In this document: one piece after another, positions 15,810 to 22,893 of the stretch
Layout: every line of letters begins with the position of its first letter
Position numbering within the stretch: the first letter of the stretch is position 1
Assembly: GCA_900770785.1 (NCBI GenBank)
Contig: CAAGLJ010000013.1
Span: forward strand, 1 to 36,890
Source: Lachnospiraceae bacterium
GTDB lineage: Bacteria; Bacillota; Clostridia; Lachnospirales; Lachnospiraceae
Direction: 5' to 3'
Length of the DNA: 36,890 nt
The notes under the pieces: model-generated
Seen by the model: only the letters and a program-made list of their open reading frames with translations
Database searches by the model: none
What the model was told of the DNA's origin: nothing
Made by a program: the position numbers and the translations under genes

Positions 15810-17102
15810 ATGCTGTTTGGAAAAGAGAGTTTTCGTAAAAAAAATAATGGGGCATATCTGGTTGGCTACCAGCTTTCCAGGGACTATGCTCAGATGAGCT
15901 TTCTGTGTATCGGGGAAAATAAGCCCTATACCTTTTCCTGGGTAGCAGGAAGGGAGGAATATAGCCTCCCTCTGTGCCTCTTCAGAAAGGAAGAGGAAAA
16001 TATCTGGCTGATGGGAAAAGAGGCTCTGGAAAAAAAAGCCCACTCTCCAGAAGGAGTATTGGAAGATCTTCTGCACAGAGCCTTTCGGAAAGAACAGGTT
16101 CAGGTTTATGGAGAAACCTATGATTCCCGGGCTTTACTGGCACTTTATGTTAAAAAAAGTTTATCCCTGCTGAGCCTGGAAACCAGCCTGAACAATATAG
16201 CTGCCATTATGTTTACCGTAGATTATCTGGATACGGAAAGGATGGCTGCTTTAAGGGAGATGACCCAATACCTGCAGCTGGAGGGAGTCCAGATGCACTT
16301 TATGAGCAAAGAAGAAAGCTTTTTCTGGTATAATCTGCATACCGAGCAGAGTCTGTGGAAAGGGCAGGTCATGCTTTATGAAATGGAGGGAGATAGACTT
16401 ACCAGCTTCAGGCTGTATGTGAATCGAAATACTACCCCTCTGGTCACCATTGTGGAAAGAAAGACGTATCCTGAGACTTACCGCCTGTGTACAGAAAAAG
16501 TAAATGAAGAAATTCGGGATCAGCTTTTCTGGCAGTTGTGTCAGAAGGATTTTGAAGGGAAGATGGTGACGGCAGTTTACCTGATAGGAGAGGGATTCAA
16601 CAAAGAGTGGTATCAGGAGTCACTTAAGTTTTTGTGTCAGAACCGCAGAGTCTTTCGGGGAAATAATCTATACAGCAAGGGAGCCTGTCAGGGCCTTTTA
16701 CAGAAGCTGGAACCGGACAGGCTGGCACAGACCTATGTTTATCTGGGAGAAGATAAGCTTTTGGCCAATGTAGGGATGAATCTGCTCAGACAGGGAGAGG
16801 AGTCCTATCTGGCTATTCTCAATGGAGGCAATAGCTGGTATGATTGTAAAAATGAATGGGATGTGATTCTGGAAGGAGAAAATGAGCTTATCTTCAGAAT
16901 TACTCCTTTAAATGGAAAAGAAATCGTAGATCATGTAATGATTTTAAATGGTCTGCATCCCCAAAAGCAGCCTATCGTCAGAGTACATCTGGAAATTTGG
17001 ATGAGCTCATCCGAAAAGCTGCAGATAAAGGCCTGGGATAGAGGTTTTGGACAAATTTATCCTTCCCGTAACCGGGTTTGGGAGGAAACCATTGAGCTGT
17101 AG
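15810..17102 (+). CDS. Divergent Hsp70/actin-fold protein (DUF5716-like)
   Basis: A 430-residue protein that I read as a remote Hsp70. The N terminus (NGAYLVGYQLSRDYAQMSF) is placed like the phosphate-1 strand-turn-strand. Residues about 245-300 (VTAVYLIGEGFNKEWYQESL ... YSKGACQGLLQKL) match the adenosine motif and following helix of Hsp70. The tail (about 375-425: MILNGLHPQKQPIVRVHLEI ... KLQIKAWDRGFGQIYPS) resembles the DnaK substrate-binding beta domain (L.GIPPAPRG.P.I.V.F.ID..GIL.VSA.D). It is shorter than DnaK (about 610) and lacks the helical lid, and the usual catalytic Asp/Thr/Lys signatures are not obvious, so ATPase activity is uncertain. AAGGAG precedes the ATG. I recall it as DUF5716, a usual neighbour of DUF5717. 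Confidence 0.75.
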   Translation: MLFGKESFRKKNNGAYLVGYQLSRDYAQMSFLCIGENKPYTFSWVAGREEYSLPLCLFRKEEENIWLMGKEALEKKAHSPEGVLEDLLHRAFRKEQVQVYGETYDSRALLALYVKKSLSLLSLETSLNNIAAIMFTVDYLDTERMAALREMTQYLQLEGVQMHFMSKEESFFWYNLHTEQSLWKGQVMLYEMEGDRLTSFRLYVNRNTTPLVTIVERKTYPETYRLCTEKVNEEIRDQLFWQLCQKDFEGKMVTAVYLIGEGFNKEWYQESLKFLCQNRRVFRGNNLYSKGACQGLLQKLEPDRLAQTYVYLGEDKLLANVGMNLLRQGEESYLAILNGGNSWYDCKNEWDVILEGENELIFRITPLNGKEIVDHVMILNGLHPQKQPIVRVHLEIWMSSSEKLQIKAWDRGFGQIYPSRNRVWEETIEL

Positions 17103-17125
17103 ATGGTAGCAGCTGGAGAGGAAGC

Positions 17126-17959
17126 ATGAGCATCAGATTGTGTATAGGAGAATGTGCAAAAAACGGTTATGAGCCGTTACATATGGGGACAGTCATCTAT
17201 TCTGTAGAAGAATTATGCTTTTTTATTCGGGAAAATGCCTGCCTTCTGGATGAGAATTTCCTGAATGAAGAACTTATTTACTGGCTGGAAAAGGAGTGTA
17301 GTTTACCGGGGCTGGCAGAGGAACTTAAGGGGGCCTTAAGAAAAAAGGTTTCGTTGAAGATTTTTTTGGAAATCATTCTGAAGTATACCGGATTTTTTTC
17401 TCCGGATGAATATGGACAGATTTTGCAGACCATTACGGAAAACAGCACACTAACCGTCTATGAAAAGCGAAAGGCCAGGGCAGATGCCCTTTTGTCCAAG
17501 GGGAATTTTTTTCTGGCAGGCAAGGAGTATGGAAGGCTGCTTGAGCAGCTGCCACCGGAAGAAGGGCAGCTTAAGGGGCAGGTTTATCATGGATGCGGCG
17601 TCTGCCTTGCACGCCTGTTCTATTTTACTTTGGCAGGAGAATATTTTCAGCGGGCATACCAGCTGACCGGGCGGACAGAAAGTTTCCGGCAGTATCTGTG
17701 GACGAAAAGATTGGCGGTGACAAAAGCAGATGGTATGGAGCTTTTGAAGCAGCATGAAGAGGCATATGAGGACTTGCTGGAAATAGAGGAACAGCTGGAA
17801 AAATTGCAGGAAGGCTGGCAGGACAGCCACAGTACCGACTTACTTAACAGCATTCGGGAAGGGGAAGGCCGGGATCGGGTCCTCTATGAACAGAAGCTGA
17901 AAGAAAGAGTGGAATATTTAAAGGATGCTTATTGCAGGATGCAAAATTGCTCCCAATAA
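17126..17959 (+). CDS. Helical-repeat (TPR-like) protein of the Hsp70-like operon
   Basis: A 277-residue cytosolic protein that I cannot assign to a named family. Residues about 100-205 look like tandem helical hairpins of TPR type (ARADALLSKGNFFLAGKEYG; GVCLARLFYFTLAGEYFQRA), and the C-terminal 70 residues are a charged coiled coil (EDLLEIEEQLEKLQEGW). TPR proteins often dock to chaperone tails, so a co-chaperone or adaptor role beside the Hsp70-like protein is possible, but this is inference. The ATG is preceded by GAGAGGAAGC. It starts 23 bases after the previous stop, and the next gene begins 19 bases after its own stop. Confidence 0.75.
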   Translation: MSIRLCIGECAKNGYEPLHMGTVIYSVEELCFFIRENACLLDENFLNEELIYWLEKECSLPGLAEELKGALRKKVSLKIFLEIILKYTGFFSPDEYGQILQTITENSTLTVYEKRKARADALLSKGNFFLAGKEYGRLLEQLPPEEGQLKGQVYHGCGVCLARLFYFTLAGEYFQRAYQLTGRTESFRQYLWTKRLAVTKADGMELLKQHEEAYEDLLEIEEQLEKLQEGWQDSHSTDLLNSIREGEGRDRVLYEQKLKERVEYLKDAYCRMQNCSQ

Positions 17960-17978
17960 GGAGTTTAGGAGGAAGAAG

Positions 17979-19190
17979 ATGAAGTGGTGGGATCGCATTG
18001 TCGAGCGTTTTCAACGGGGGATTGAAGAAGAGGATCTGGAGCTGGAATGGGATGGCTCTTCCATAGAAAGCTGGGACTGGGAAACTTTGCTGAAGGACCG
18101 GGACATGCTGAAAATGACGGATGATTATGAGCGGCAGAAGTTTATTCGAAGCTGTGTGGATCAGCTGAATACTTCCTCCGGTCAGCTGGAGCAGCTGTCA
18201 GAAGAGTATAACATGGTGACGGCTTACTTAAAGGACATGGAGGAAATAGAGGCCCTTCCCCAATCGGAAATGGAGTGTGTGCAGGAAAATGCCAGAAAGA
18301 TTGTCACCTATGAGGGGGCGCGTAAAGAATATCAGGAGAAAAAGAACCGGCTTACGGAAAGGCAGTTTAGCCTTATGGAAAACTATGAGGATATTATGCC
18401 AAAGCCCTATCAGGACATCAGGGAGGCAGAGGAGTATCGGGAGCTGATTAAGGCAGACATGACCAGGCTGGAAGGAGAGAAGCATGCTTATCAGTATCGT
18501 AAGCAGGAGCTGCAAAAGGACATTGCCAATGCCAGAGGGATGGTGTTTATCTGTCTGATTGCTTCTTGCCTTTGTCTCATGATGCTTGCGATTTTACAAT
18601 TTGGCTTTGAAATGAATACCCAAATCGGGTATATTCTTACTCTGGGTGGAGGAGCCATAGCCCTGACCGTTTTATATGTGAAATATCTGGACTTCAGAAC
18701 CCAGCTGTCCAGGACGGAAAAAGGAATCAATAAAATTATACTTTTGAAAAATACGGTAAATATCCGTTATGTAAATAATACTAATCTTCTGGAGTATTAT
18801 TATATGAAGTATAAGGTCAATAACGGGAAGGAATTACTGACTCTGTGGGAAAAATATCAGCAGGAAAAGGAAGAGCGGATTAAGGATAGGAAAAACAGAG
18901 GAGAGCTGGACCGCCATAAAAGAGAATTGATTAAGGTATTAAAGCGATACCAGCTTCATGATCCGGAGGTATGGCTTCATCAGACGGAGGCTCTTTTGGA
19001 TAAAAAGGAAATGGTGGAAATTCGCCATAATCTGATTGAACGCCGTCAAAAGCTGCGTGTACAGATGGAATATAATAAGAGGCTGGCAGAAGAAGCACAG
19101 CAGGAAATTAAAAAAACAATAGAAGATTATCCTCAGTACAGGGAGGAGATTTTAAGCATGGTGAATCGTTTTCAGAGCAGAATCGCTTAA
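17979..19190 (+). CDS. Membrane-anchored coiled-coil protein of the Hsp70-like operon
   Basis: A 403-residue protein with an acidic, Trp-rich N terminus (MKWWDRIVERF; ELEWDGSSIESWDWE), a coiled coil to about residue 187, two transmembrane helices at about 188-207 and 213-232 (MVFICLIASCLCLMMLAILQ; ILTLGGGAIALTVLYVKYL) and a second long coiled coil to the end. Both coiled coils should lie on the same, cytoplasmic side with a very short outer loop. It would tether the operon's products to the membrane. The ATG at 17979 has AGGAGGAAG upstream; the frame is open from 17925 but overlaps the preceding gene. Last gene of the operon; a new promoter starts 10 bases after its stop. Family not recognised. 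Confidence 0.75.
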   Translation: MKWWDRIVERFQRGIEEEDLELEWDGSSIESWDWETLLKDRDMLKMTDDYERQKFIRSCVDQLNTSSGQLEQLSEEYNMVTAYLKDMEEIEALPQSEMECVQENARKIVTYEGARKEYQEKKNRLTERQFSLMENYEDIMPKPYQDIREAEEYRELIKADMTRLEGEKHAYQYRKQELQKDIANARGMVFICLIASCLCLMMLAILQFGFEMNTQIGYILTLGGGAIALTVLYVKYLDFRTQLSRTEKGINKIILLKNTVNIRYVNNTNLLEYYYMKYKVNNGKELLTLWEKYQQEKEERIKDRKNRGELDRHKRELIKVLKRYQLHDPEVWLHQTEALLDKKEMVEIRHNLIERRQKLRVQMEYNKRLAEEAQQEIKKTIEDYPQYREEILSMVNRFQSRIA

Positions 19191-19200
19191 TATGCCGGGC

Positions 19201-19229
19201 TTGACAAGCTGGTAGAGATTTGGTAAGAT
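19201..19229 (+). promoter_or_regulatory. Promoter of the amino-acid ABC transporter
   Basis: A perfect TTGACA (19201-19206), 17 bp, and TAAGAT (19224-19229). The leader of about 85 nt contains a small hairpin (GATTTA/TAAATC) but no riboswitch I recognise. Confidence 0.6.
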
Positions 19230-19320
19230 AGGTCTCGGCTGATTTAGCATAGTAAATCGATAAAGGATTAGTACGCTGAATTGGCAAGAATACTGCAAAT
19301 AGAGGAAAATGGAGGTTATT

Positions 19321-20226
19321 ATGAAAAAAAGAGTTTTATTTGCCTGTCTGACGGCGATGGCACTTGTGCTTGGTGGCTGTGGCGCTAAAGAGACGGCTAA
19401 AGAGGCTGCGGATGTACAGGTAGAAGCATCTAATGAAGATGCGGCGGGGACTGTGGAGGCATCCCAGGAAAAAGAAGCAGTGCAGAATACGGCAGCGGCA
19501 GAAGAGAATCTGGAAGCAAGAACTACTCTTACCGTAGGCTTTGATGCAGGCTTTCCTCCCTATGGTTATATGGATGATGATGGTAACTACATAGGCTTTG
19601 ATTTGGATCTGGCACAGGAGGTATGTGACAGAAATGGCTGGACTTTGATTAAACAGCCTATCGACTGGGCTTCCAAGGATTTGGAATTATCTTCCGGTAC
19701 CATTGACTGTATCTGGAATGGTTTTACCATTAATGGAAGAGAAAATGATTATACCTGGAGTGTTCCCTATGTAAATAATAAACAGGTTATTGTAGTAAGA
19801 GAGGATTCTGGAATTCAGACACAGGCAGATTTAGCTGGCAAAATTGTGGGTGTACAGCAGGATTCCTCTGCACTTGCAGCTTTGGAAGAAGCTCCCGGTT
19901 CTGATTTGGCAGCTACCTTTGGCAGCATGGAGCAGTATGCAGACTATAATACCGCTTTCATGGATTTAGAGGCTGGTGCTATTGATGCTCTGGCAGTGGA
20001 TATCGGAGTAGCCAGCTACCAGATTGCTTCCCGGGGAAGAGGCTATTCCATTCTGGAGGAGGAGCTTGCAAGCGAACAGTATGGAATCGGCTTCCTTCTG
20101 GGCAATGAGACATTAAGGGATGCAGTACAGGCTACTCTGATGGAAATGGTAGCGGATGGAACCTTTGATAAAATTGTGGAGAAATATGCAGACTTTGGTA
20201 TGGCTGGTCTGGTATGTCTGGAATAA
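19321..20226 (+). CDS. Amino-acid ABC transporter substrate-binding lipoprotein
   Basis: A 301-residue family 3 solute-binding protein that captures a polar amino acid outside the membrane and delivers it to the permease. The signal peptide MKKRVLFACLTAMALVLGGC ends in a lipobox with Cys20. A long Ala/Glu-rich linker (to about residue 65) leads to the binding domain: LTVGFDAGFPPYGYMDDDG, IGFDLDLAQEVCDRNGW, IDCIWNGFTINGRE, and LAGKIVGVQQDSSA. This resembles cystine/arginine/glutamine binders, but substrate cannot be fixed from sequence alone. The ATG at 19321 is preceded by GGAGGT; the ATG at 19309 overlaps that site. First gene of a three-gene transporter operon. Confidence 0.93.
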   Translation: MKKRVLFACLTAMALVLGGCGAKETAKEAADVQVEASNEDAAGTVEASQEKEAVQNTAAAEENLEARTTLTVGFDAGFPPYGYMDDDGNYIGFDLDLAQEVCDRNGWTLIKQPIDWASKDLELSSGTIDCIWNGFTINGRENDYTWSVPYVNNKQVIVVREDSGIQTQADLAGKIVGVQQDSSALAALEEAPGSDLAATFGSMEQYADYNTAFMDLEAGAIDALAVDIGVASYQIASRGRGYSILEEELASEQYGIGFLLGNETLRDAVQATLMEMVADGTFDKIVEKYADFGMAGLVCLE

Positions 20227-20286
20227 GTGTGAAAAGAAGCTTCTTCTTATCGGTAGTTTGTAACCTATAAAGTGGCTGATTCAGGG

Positions 20287-20350
20287 CTGTCCCAGAGCAA
20301 GGAAGCTCTTCTTGGAAAGGAAGTGGCTTTGCTGCTGGGACAGTTTTGTT
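20287..20350 (+). promoter_or_regulatory. Intercistronic hairpin with T-rich tail
   Basis: CTGTCCCAG (20287-20295) pairs with CTGGGACAG (20335-20343), and the stem can extend through AGCAA/TTTGC with a one-base bulge. TTTTGTT follows. It lies between the binding-protein and permease genes and could be a partial terminator or an mRNA 3'-end stabiliser that keeps binding protein in excess over permease. Confidence 0.55.
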
Positions 20351-21022
20351 ATGAAAGGATGGAACTTTGTTATGTCGATGTCGACCATGCTCACTTTGCT
20401 GGGGCAGGGAATGTTGGTTTCTGTAGAAATCTTTTTTCTGACCCTGCTTTTTTCTCTTCCGCTGGGACTTTTGGTTTCCTTTGGAAGAATGTCTAAAAAC
20501 TTCCTTTTGAGAAGTCTGGTAAAAATGTACATAGCGATAATGAGGGGGACGCCATTGATGTTGCAGCTGTTGGTGGTTTATTTTGGCCCTTTTTATGTAT
20601 TTGAGATAAAGATTTCTCCCGGTTATCGTTTTATAGCTGTTATTATTGCCTTTTCGATTAATTATGCGGCCTATTTTGCAGAGATTTATCGGGCGGGAAT
20701 TGAATCCATTTCAATAGGACAGTATGAAGCGGCAAAGATTTTGGGCTATAACAGGGTACAGACTTTTTTTAAAATTATTCTTCCTCAGGTGATTAAACGT
20801 ATTCTGCCTCCGGTAACCAATGAGACCATTACGCTGGTTAAGGATACTTCTCTGGCCTCGGTTATTGCCATGTCGGAAATGTTTACCATTGCCAAGCAGA
20901 TCAGTGCCAAAGAGACCACCATTATGCCCTTGATGATGGCGGGAATATTCTATTTTATCTTTAATTATCTCGTGGCTTTTGTGATGGAATTTATTGAGAA
21001 GAAGTTTAAATATTTCCGATAG
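20351..21022 (+). CDS. Amino-acid ABC transporter permease
   Basis: A 223-residue inner-membrane permease of the HisM/GlnP type with about five membrane helices, starting with GMLVSVEIFFLTLLFSLPLG. The EAA loop that contacts the ATPase is present (YEAAKILGYNRVQTFFKIIL, then PQVIKRILPPVTNE). The start is uncertain: the ATG at 20351 lies right behind the intercistronic hairpin and has no clear ribosome site; the ATG at 20372 has AAAGGATGG nine bases upstream and would give 216 residues. A TTG at 20312 is in frame but lies in the hairpin. The ATPase gene follows after 11 bases. Confidence 0.92.
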   Translation: MKGWNFVMSMSTMLTLLGQGMLVSVEIFFLTLLFSLPLGLLVSFGRMSKNFLLRSLVKMYIAIMRGTPLMLQLLVVYFGPFYVFEIKISPGYRFIAVIIAFSINYAAYFAEIYRAGIESISIGQYEAAKILGYNRVQTFFKIILPQVIKRILPPVTNETITLVKDTSLASVIAMSEMFTIAKQISAKETTIMPLMMAGIFYFIFNYLVAFVMEFIEKKFKYFR

Positions 21023-21033
21023 GAGAGAAAGAA

Positions 21034-21789
21034 ATGAATTTAGTAGAAATCAGCCATATGAAAAAGCAGTTTGGAGATCTGGAAGTGCTGTCTGATATTT
21101 CTCTTTCCGTACAGCAGGGAGAGGTTGTATCCATAATAGGGCCCTCCGGCTCAGGTAAGTCTACACTTTTACGCTGTGCAACCCTTCTGGAGAAAATGGA
21201 TGGAGGAACCTTAAATTATGGAGGTGAACCGGTAGTTTGGGAAAGAAATGGGAAAATGGTAATGGCATCACCGGCAGAAGCAAAGCGGATTAGCCGTACC
21301 TTTGGTCTGGTATTCCAGAATTTTAATCTTTTTCCCCATTATACCGTTTTGAAAAATATTATGGATGCTCCAGTCTGCGTAGATAAGGTACCCAAAAAGG
21401 AAGCCAGAGAAAGGGCACTCTCTTTGCTGAAGCAGCTGGGACTGGAAGAAAAGGCGGATGCCTATCCCTATCAGTTGTCCGGCGGTCAACAGCAGCGTGT
21501 ATCCATTGCCAGGGCGTTGGCGCTGCAGCCCAGGGTTCTGTTTTTTGATGAGCCTACCTCTGCCCTTGATCCGGAGCTGACGGGAGAGGTACTGAAGGTA
21601 ATCAAGGAGTTGGCAAAGCGGCATATGACCATGATTATCGTTACTCATGAAATGAAGTTTGCCCGAGAGGTTTCTGACCGCATCATTTTCATGGAGGGCG
21701 GCGTCATTGTAGAAGAAGGAAAACCGGAGGATTTATTTGCTTCATCTAATCAGCGAGTGCAGGAATTTATTGGAAGACTTGGGAATTAG
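21034..21789 (+). CDS. Amino-acid ABC transporter ATP-binding protein
   Basis: A 251-residue ATPase of the GlnQ/ArtP family that powers the importer. Walker A GPSGSGKST is at residues 36-44, Q-loop at VFQNFNLFPH, signature LSGGQQQRVSIARAL, Walker B RVLFFDEPTSALDP, and the switch His in VTHEMKFAREV. Length and motifs are standard. AGGAGAGAAAG stands before the ATG. Last gene of the transporter operon; no clear terminator follows in the 128-bp gap before the SEC-C gene, where a possible -10 TATACT is seen at 21824-21829. Confidence 0.95.
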   Translation: MNLVEISHMKKQFGDLEVLSDISLSVQQGEVVSIIGPSGSGKSTLLRCATLLEKMDGGTLNYGGEPVVWERNGKMVMASPAEAKRISRTFGLVFQNFNLFPHYTVLKNIMDAPVCVDKVPKKEARERALSLLKQLGLEEKADAYPYQLSGGQQQRVSIARALALQPRVLFFDEPTSALDPELTGEVLKVIKELAKRHMTMIIVTHEMKFAREVSDRIIFMEGGVIVEEGKPEDLFASSNQRVQEFIGRLGN

Positions 21790-21917
21790 GAAGGAAGGTC
21801 TGGACTTTGGACGAGTTTTAGGCTATACTGATTAAAATTCGGGAGTTTTCCGAAAAAGAAGACAATGATTACTTTGCTGGTTTTATGGATAGAAGCAAAG
21901 TGAGAATGGAGGAAATG

Positions 21918-22421
21918 ATGGCATTATTAAAGACATGGAGAGACACAGCTTACTCTGAAACGGCGAACAGGGGTGACTTGCAGAGATTTTGGAACACCTA
22001 TTTTCTGGCAGAAAAAGAAATCTATGCTTCTTTATTAAAGAATCCTGATGAGGTAGTAAGCGGGACTGTAAAGGAGCTGGCAGATAGATATGAGGTCAGT
22101 GTAATGACGATGACCGGCTTTTTGGATGGTATCAATGACAGCCTGAAAGAGCAAAACCCTATTGAAGAGATGGAAGAAGATACCGTAGTAAATCTGGGCT
22201 TTGATAAGGCTCTCCTTTATAAGAACATGGTGGCAGCAGGTGCTGACTGGCTATACGAGCTTGAAGAATGGGAAGCAATTTTTGATGAAGAAACCAGAAA
22301 GGCTCTTTATAAGGAGCAGAAGTCCTCTACAACTATAGTAAAAGAGGACAAGGTATATCCCAACGACCCATGCCCTTGCGGTAGCGGTAAAAAGTATAAG
22401 AAATGTTGTGGAAGGAACTAA
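21918..22421 (+). CDS. SEC-C motif protein
   Basis: A 167-residue cytosolic protein ending in a SEC-C zinc-binding motif, PNDPCPCGSGKKYKKCCGRN, the same metal module found at the SecA C terminus. The N-terminal ~140 residues are helical (GDLQRFWNTYFLAEKEIYAS; ELADRYEVSVMTMTGFLDGI) and occur with SEC-C in many Clostridia; the function is unknown, perhaps ribosome- or SecB-type binding. I chose the ATG at 21918 because GGAGG ends five bases upstream; the frame is open from an ATG at 21885 without a ribosome site. It appears monocistronic. Confidence 0.88.
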   Translation: MALLKTWRDTAYSETANRGDLQRFWNTYFLAEKEIYASLLKNPDEVVSGTVKELADRYEVSVMTMTGFLDGINDSLKEQNPIEEMEEDTVVNLGFDKALLYKNMVAAGADWLYELEEWEAIFDEETRKALYKEQKSSTTIVKEDKVYPNDPCPCGSGKKYKKCCGRN

Positions 22422-22455
22422 AATTCCTTATATTTACGCTGTTTTATGTATATAG

Positions 22456-22472
22456 CACCGGGGCGGTTTTTT
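22456..22472 (+). terminator. Weak terminator after the SEC-C gene
   Basis: A short stem ACCG-GGG-CGGT is followed by seven T residues. The four-base-pair stem makes it only a possible terminator. It ends just before the antisense RNA promoter. Confidence 0.3.
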
Positions 22473-22475
22473 TGC

Positions 22476-22504
22476 TTGAAAAATCCATGATTATAGTTTA
22501 TAAT
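22476..22504 (+). promoter_or_regulatory. Promoter of the putative antisense RNA
   Basis: TTGAAA (22476-22481), exactly 17 bp, and a perfect TATAAT (22499-22504). The transcript should start near 22511 and read toward the toxin's 3' end. Confidence 0.65.
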
Positions 22505-22510
22505 ATGCTC

Positions 22511-22608
22511 AACAGGATAGCTGGAAGGTGACTGCATCTCACCTGCCCTGGCGAAATAATTACCTAAATAGGCCGTTTACTTCTCAGGGTAGGACGGCCT
22601 ATTTTTTA
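22511..22608 (+). ncRNA. Putative antisense RNA (type I antitoxin)
   Basis: The segment from the promoter to the terminator at 22566-22607 gives an RNA of about 100 nt. It carries a 5' hairpin (AGGTGA/TCACCT, near 22526-22544) and ends in a strong intrinsic terminator. Its last part is complementary to the stop codon and 3' UTR of the 28-codon toxin ORF on the other strand, the arrangement of txpA/RatA and bsrG/SR4. No ORF with a ribosome site lies within it. Confidence 0.55.
22566..22607. terminator. Terminator between toxin and antisense RNA
   Basis: AAATAGGCCGT (22566-22576) pairs perfectly with ACGGCCTATTT (22594-22604), with a T run on the plus strand ending at 22607. The toxin stop codon lies within the stem. 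The T run is strong for the antisense RNA and weak for the toxin mRNA. Confidence 0.7.
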
Positions 22609-22685
22609 TGTATTTGCACGATTAAGGCTATTATGCCTGTCAGCATGGCAACAAAGGCGATTAACTCACTCCATGTTACATACAT
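22599..22685 (-). CDS. Putative holin-like type I toxin (28 residues)
   Basis: A short frame from an ATG at 22685 encodes MYVTWSELIAFVAML, continues as one hydrophobic helix and ends VQIHKK. This is the pattern of the putative holin-like toxin family (TxpA/BsrG-like peptides): a polar start, a single transmembrane helix and a Lys-rich tail. On the minus strand AGGGGGTGGTG stands about three to five bases before the ATG. A perfect TATAAT (22755-22760, minus) would give a leader of about 63 nt, although no good -35 accompanies it. It faces an antisense RNA with promoter and terminator. Membrane insertion and toxicity are inferred from the family. It is too short for routine gene callers. Confidence 0.65.
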   Translation of the reverse strand: MYVTWSELIAFVAMLTGIIALIVQIHKK

Positions 22686-22775
22686 AAGCACCACCCCCTT
22701 CCGAACAGGCTCGGAACAGGTGGAAGCACGTCCTCCGGCTACCCCGGTAAGCATATTATATTGTCGTGGAAGTTC

Positions 22776-22801
22776 CCGCCCTACTTTTGAGGGTAGGGCG
22801 G
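22776..22801. repeat. GC-rich hairpin similar to the antitoxin terminator
   Basis: CCGCCCTAC pairs with GTAGGGCGG (22776-22784 with 22793-22801). Its core, ACTTTTGAGGGTAGGGCGG, is clearly related to ACTTCTCAGGGTAGGACGG at 22579-22597, suggesting that part of the toxin-antitoxin module was duplicated around the toxin gene. Confidence 0.5.
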
Positions 22802-22855
22802 TGTGGCTTATTTAAAACAAATTCCACAAGTAGAATAGCACTTCTCAAAATCCAA

Positions 22856-22886
22856 TCAGGGGCAAAAATCGCTATTTCCCGACAGC
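22856..22886 (+). terminator. Possible terminator near the hflX 3' end
   Basis: AGGGGC and GCCCCC flank a 21-base loop that can itself pair weakly; CTTTTT follows on the plus strand. It lies between the toxin locus and the convergent end of hflX. The minus strand lacks a T run. Confidence 0.25.
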
Positions 22887-22893
22887 CCCCTTT

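Noticed and set aside
22528..22815. 95-codon plus-strand ORF between the SEC-C gene and hflX
   Set aside because: It has no ribosome site, runs through a strong terminator and overlaps the better-supported toxin frame and antisense RNA.
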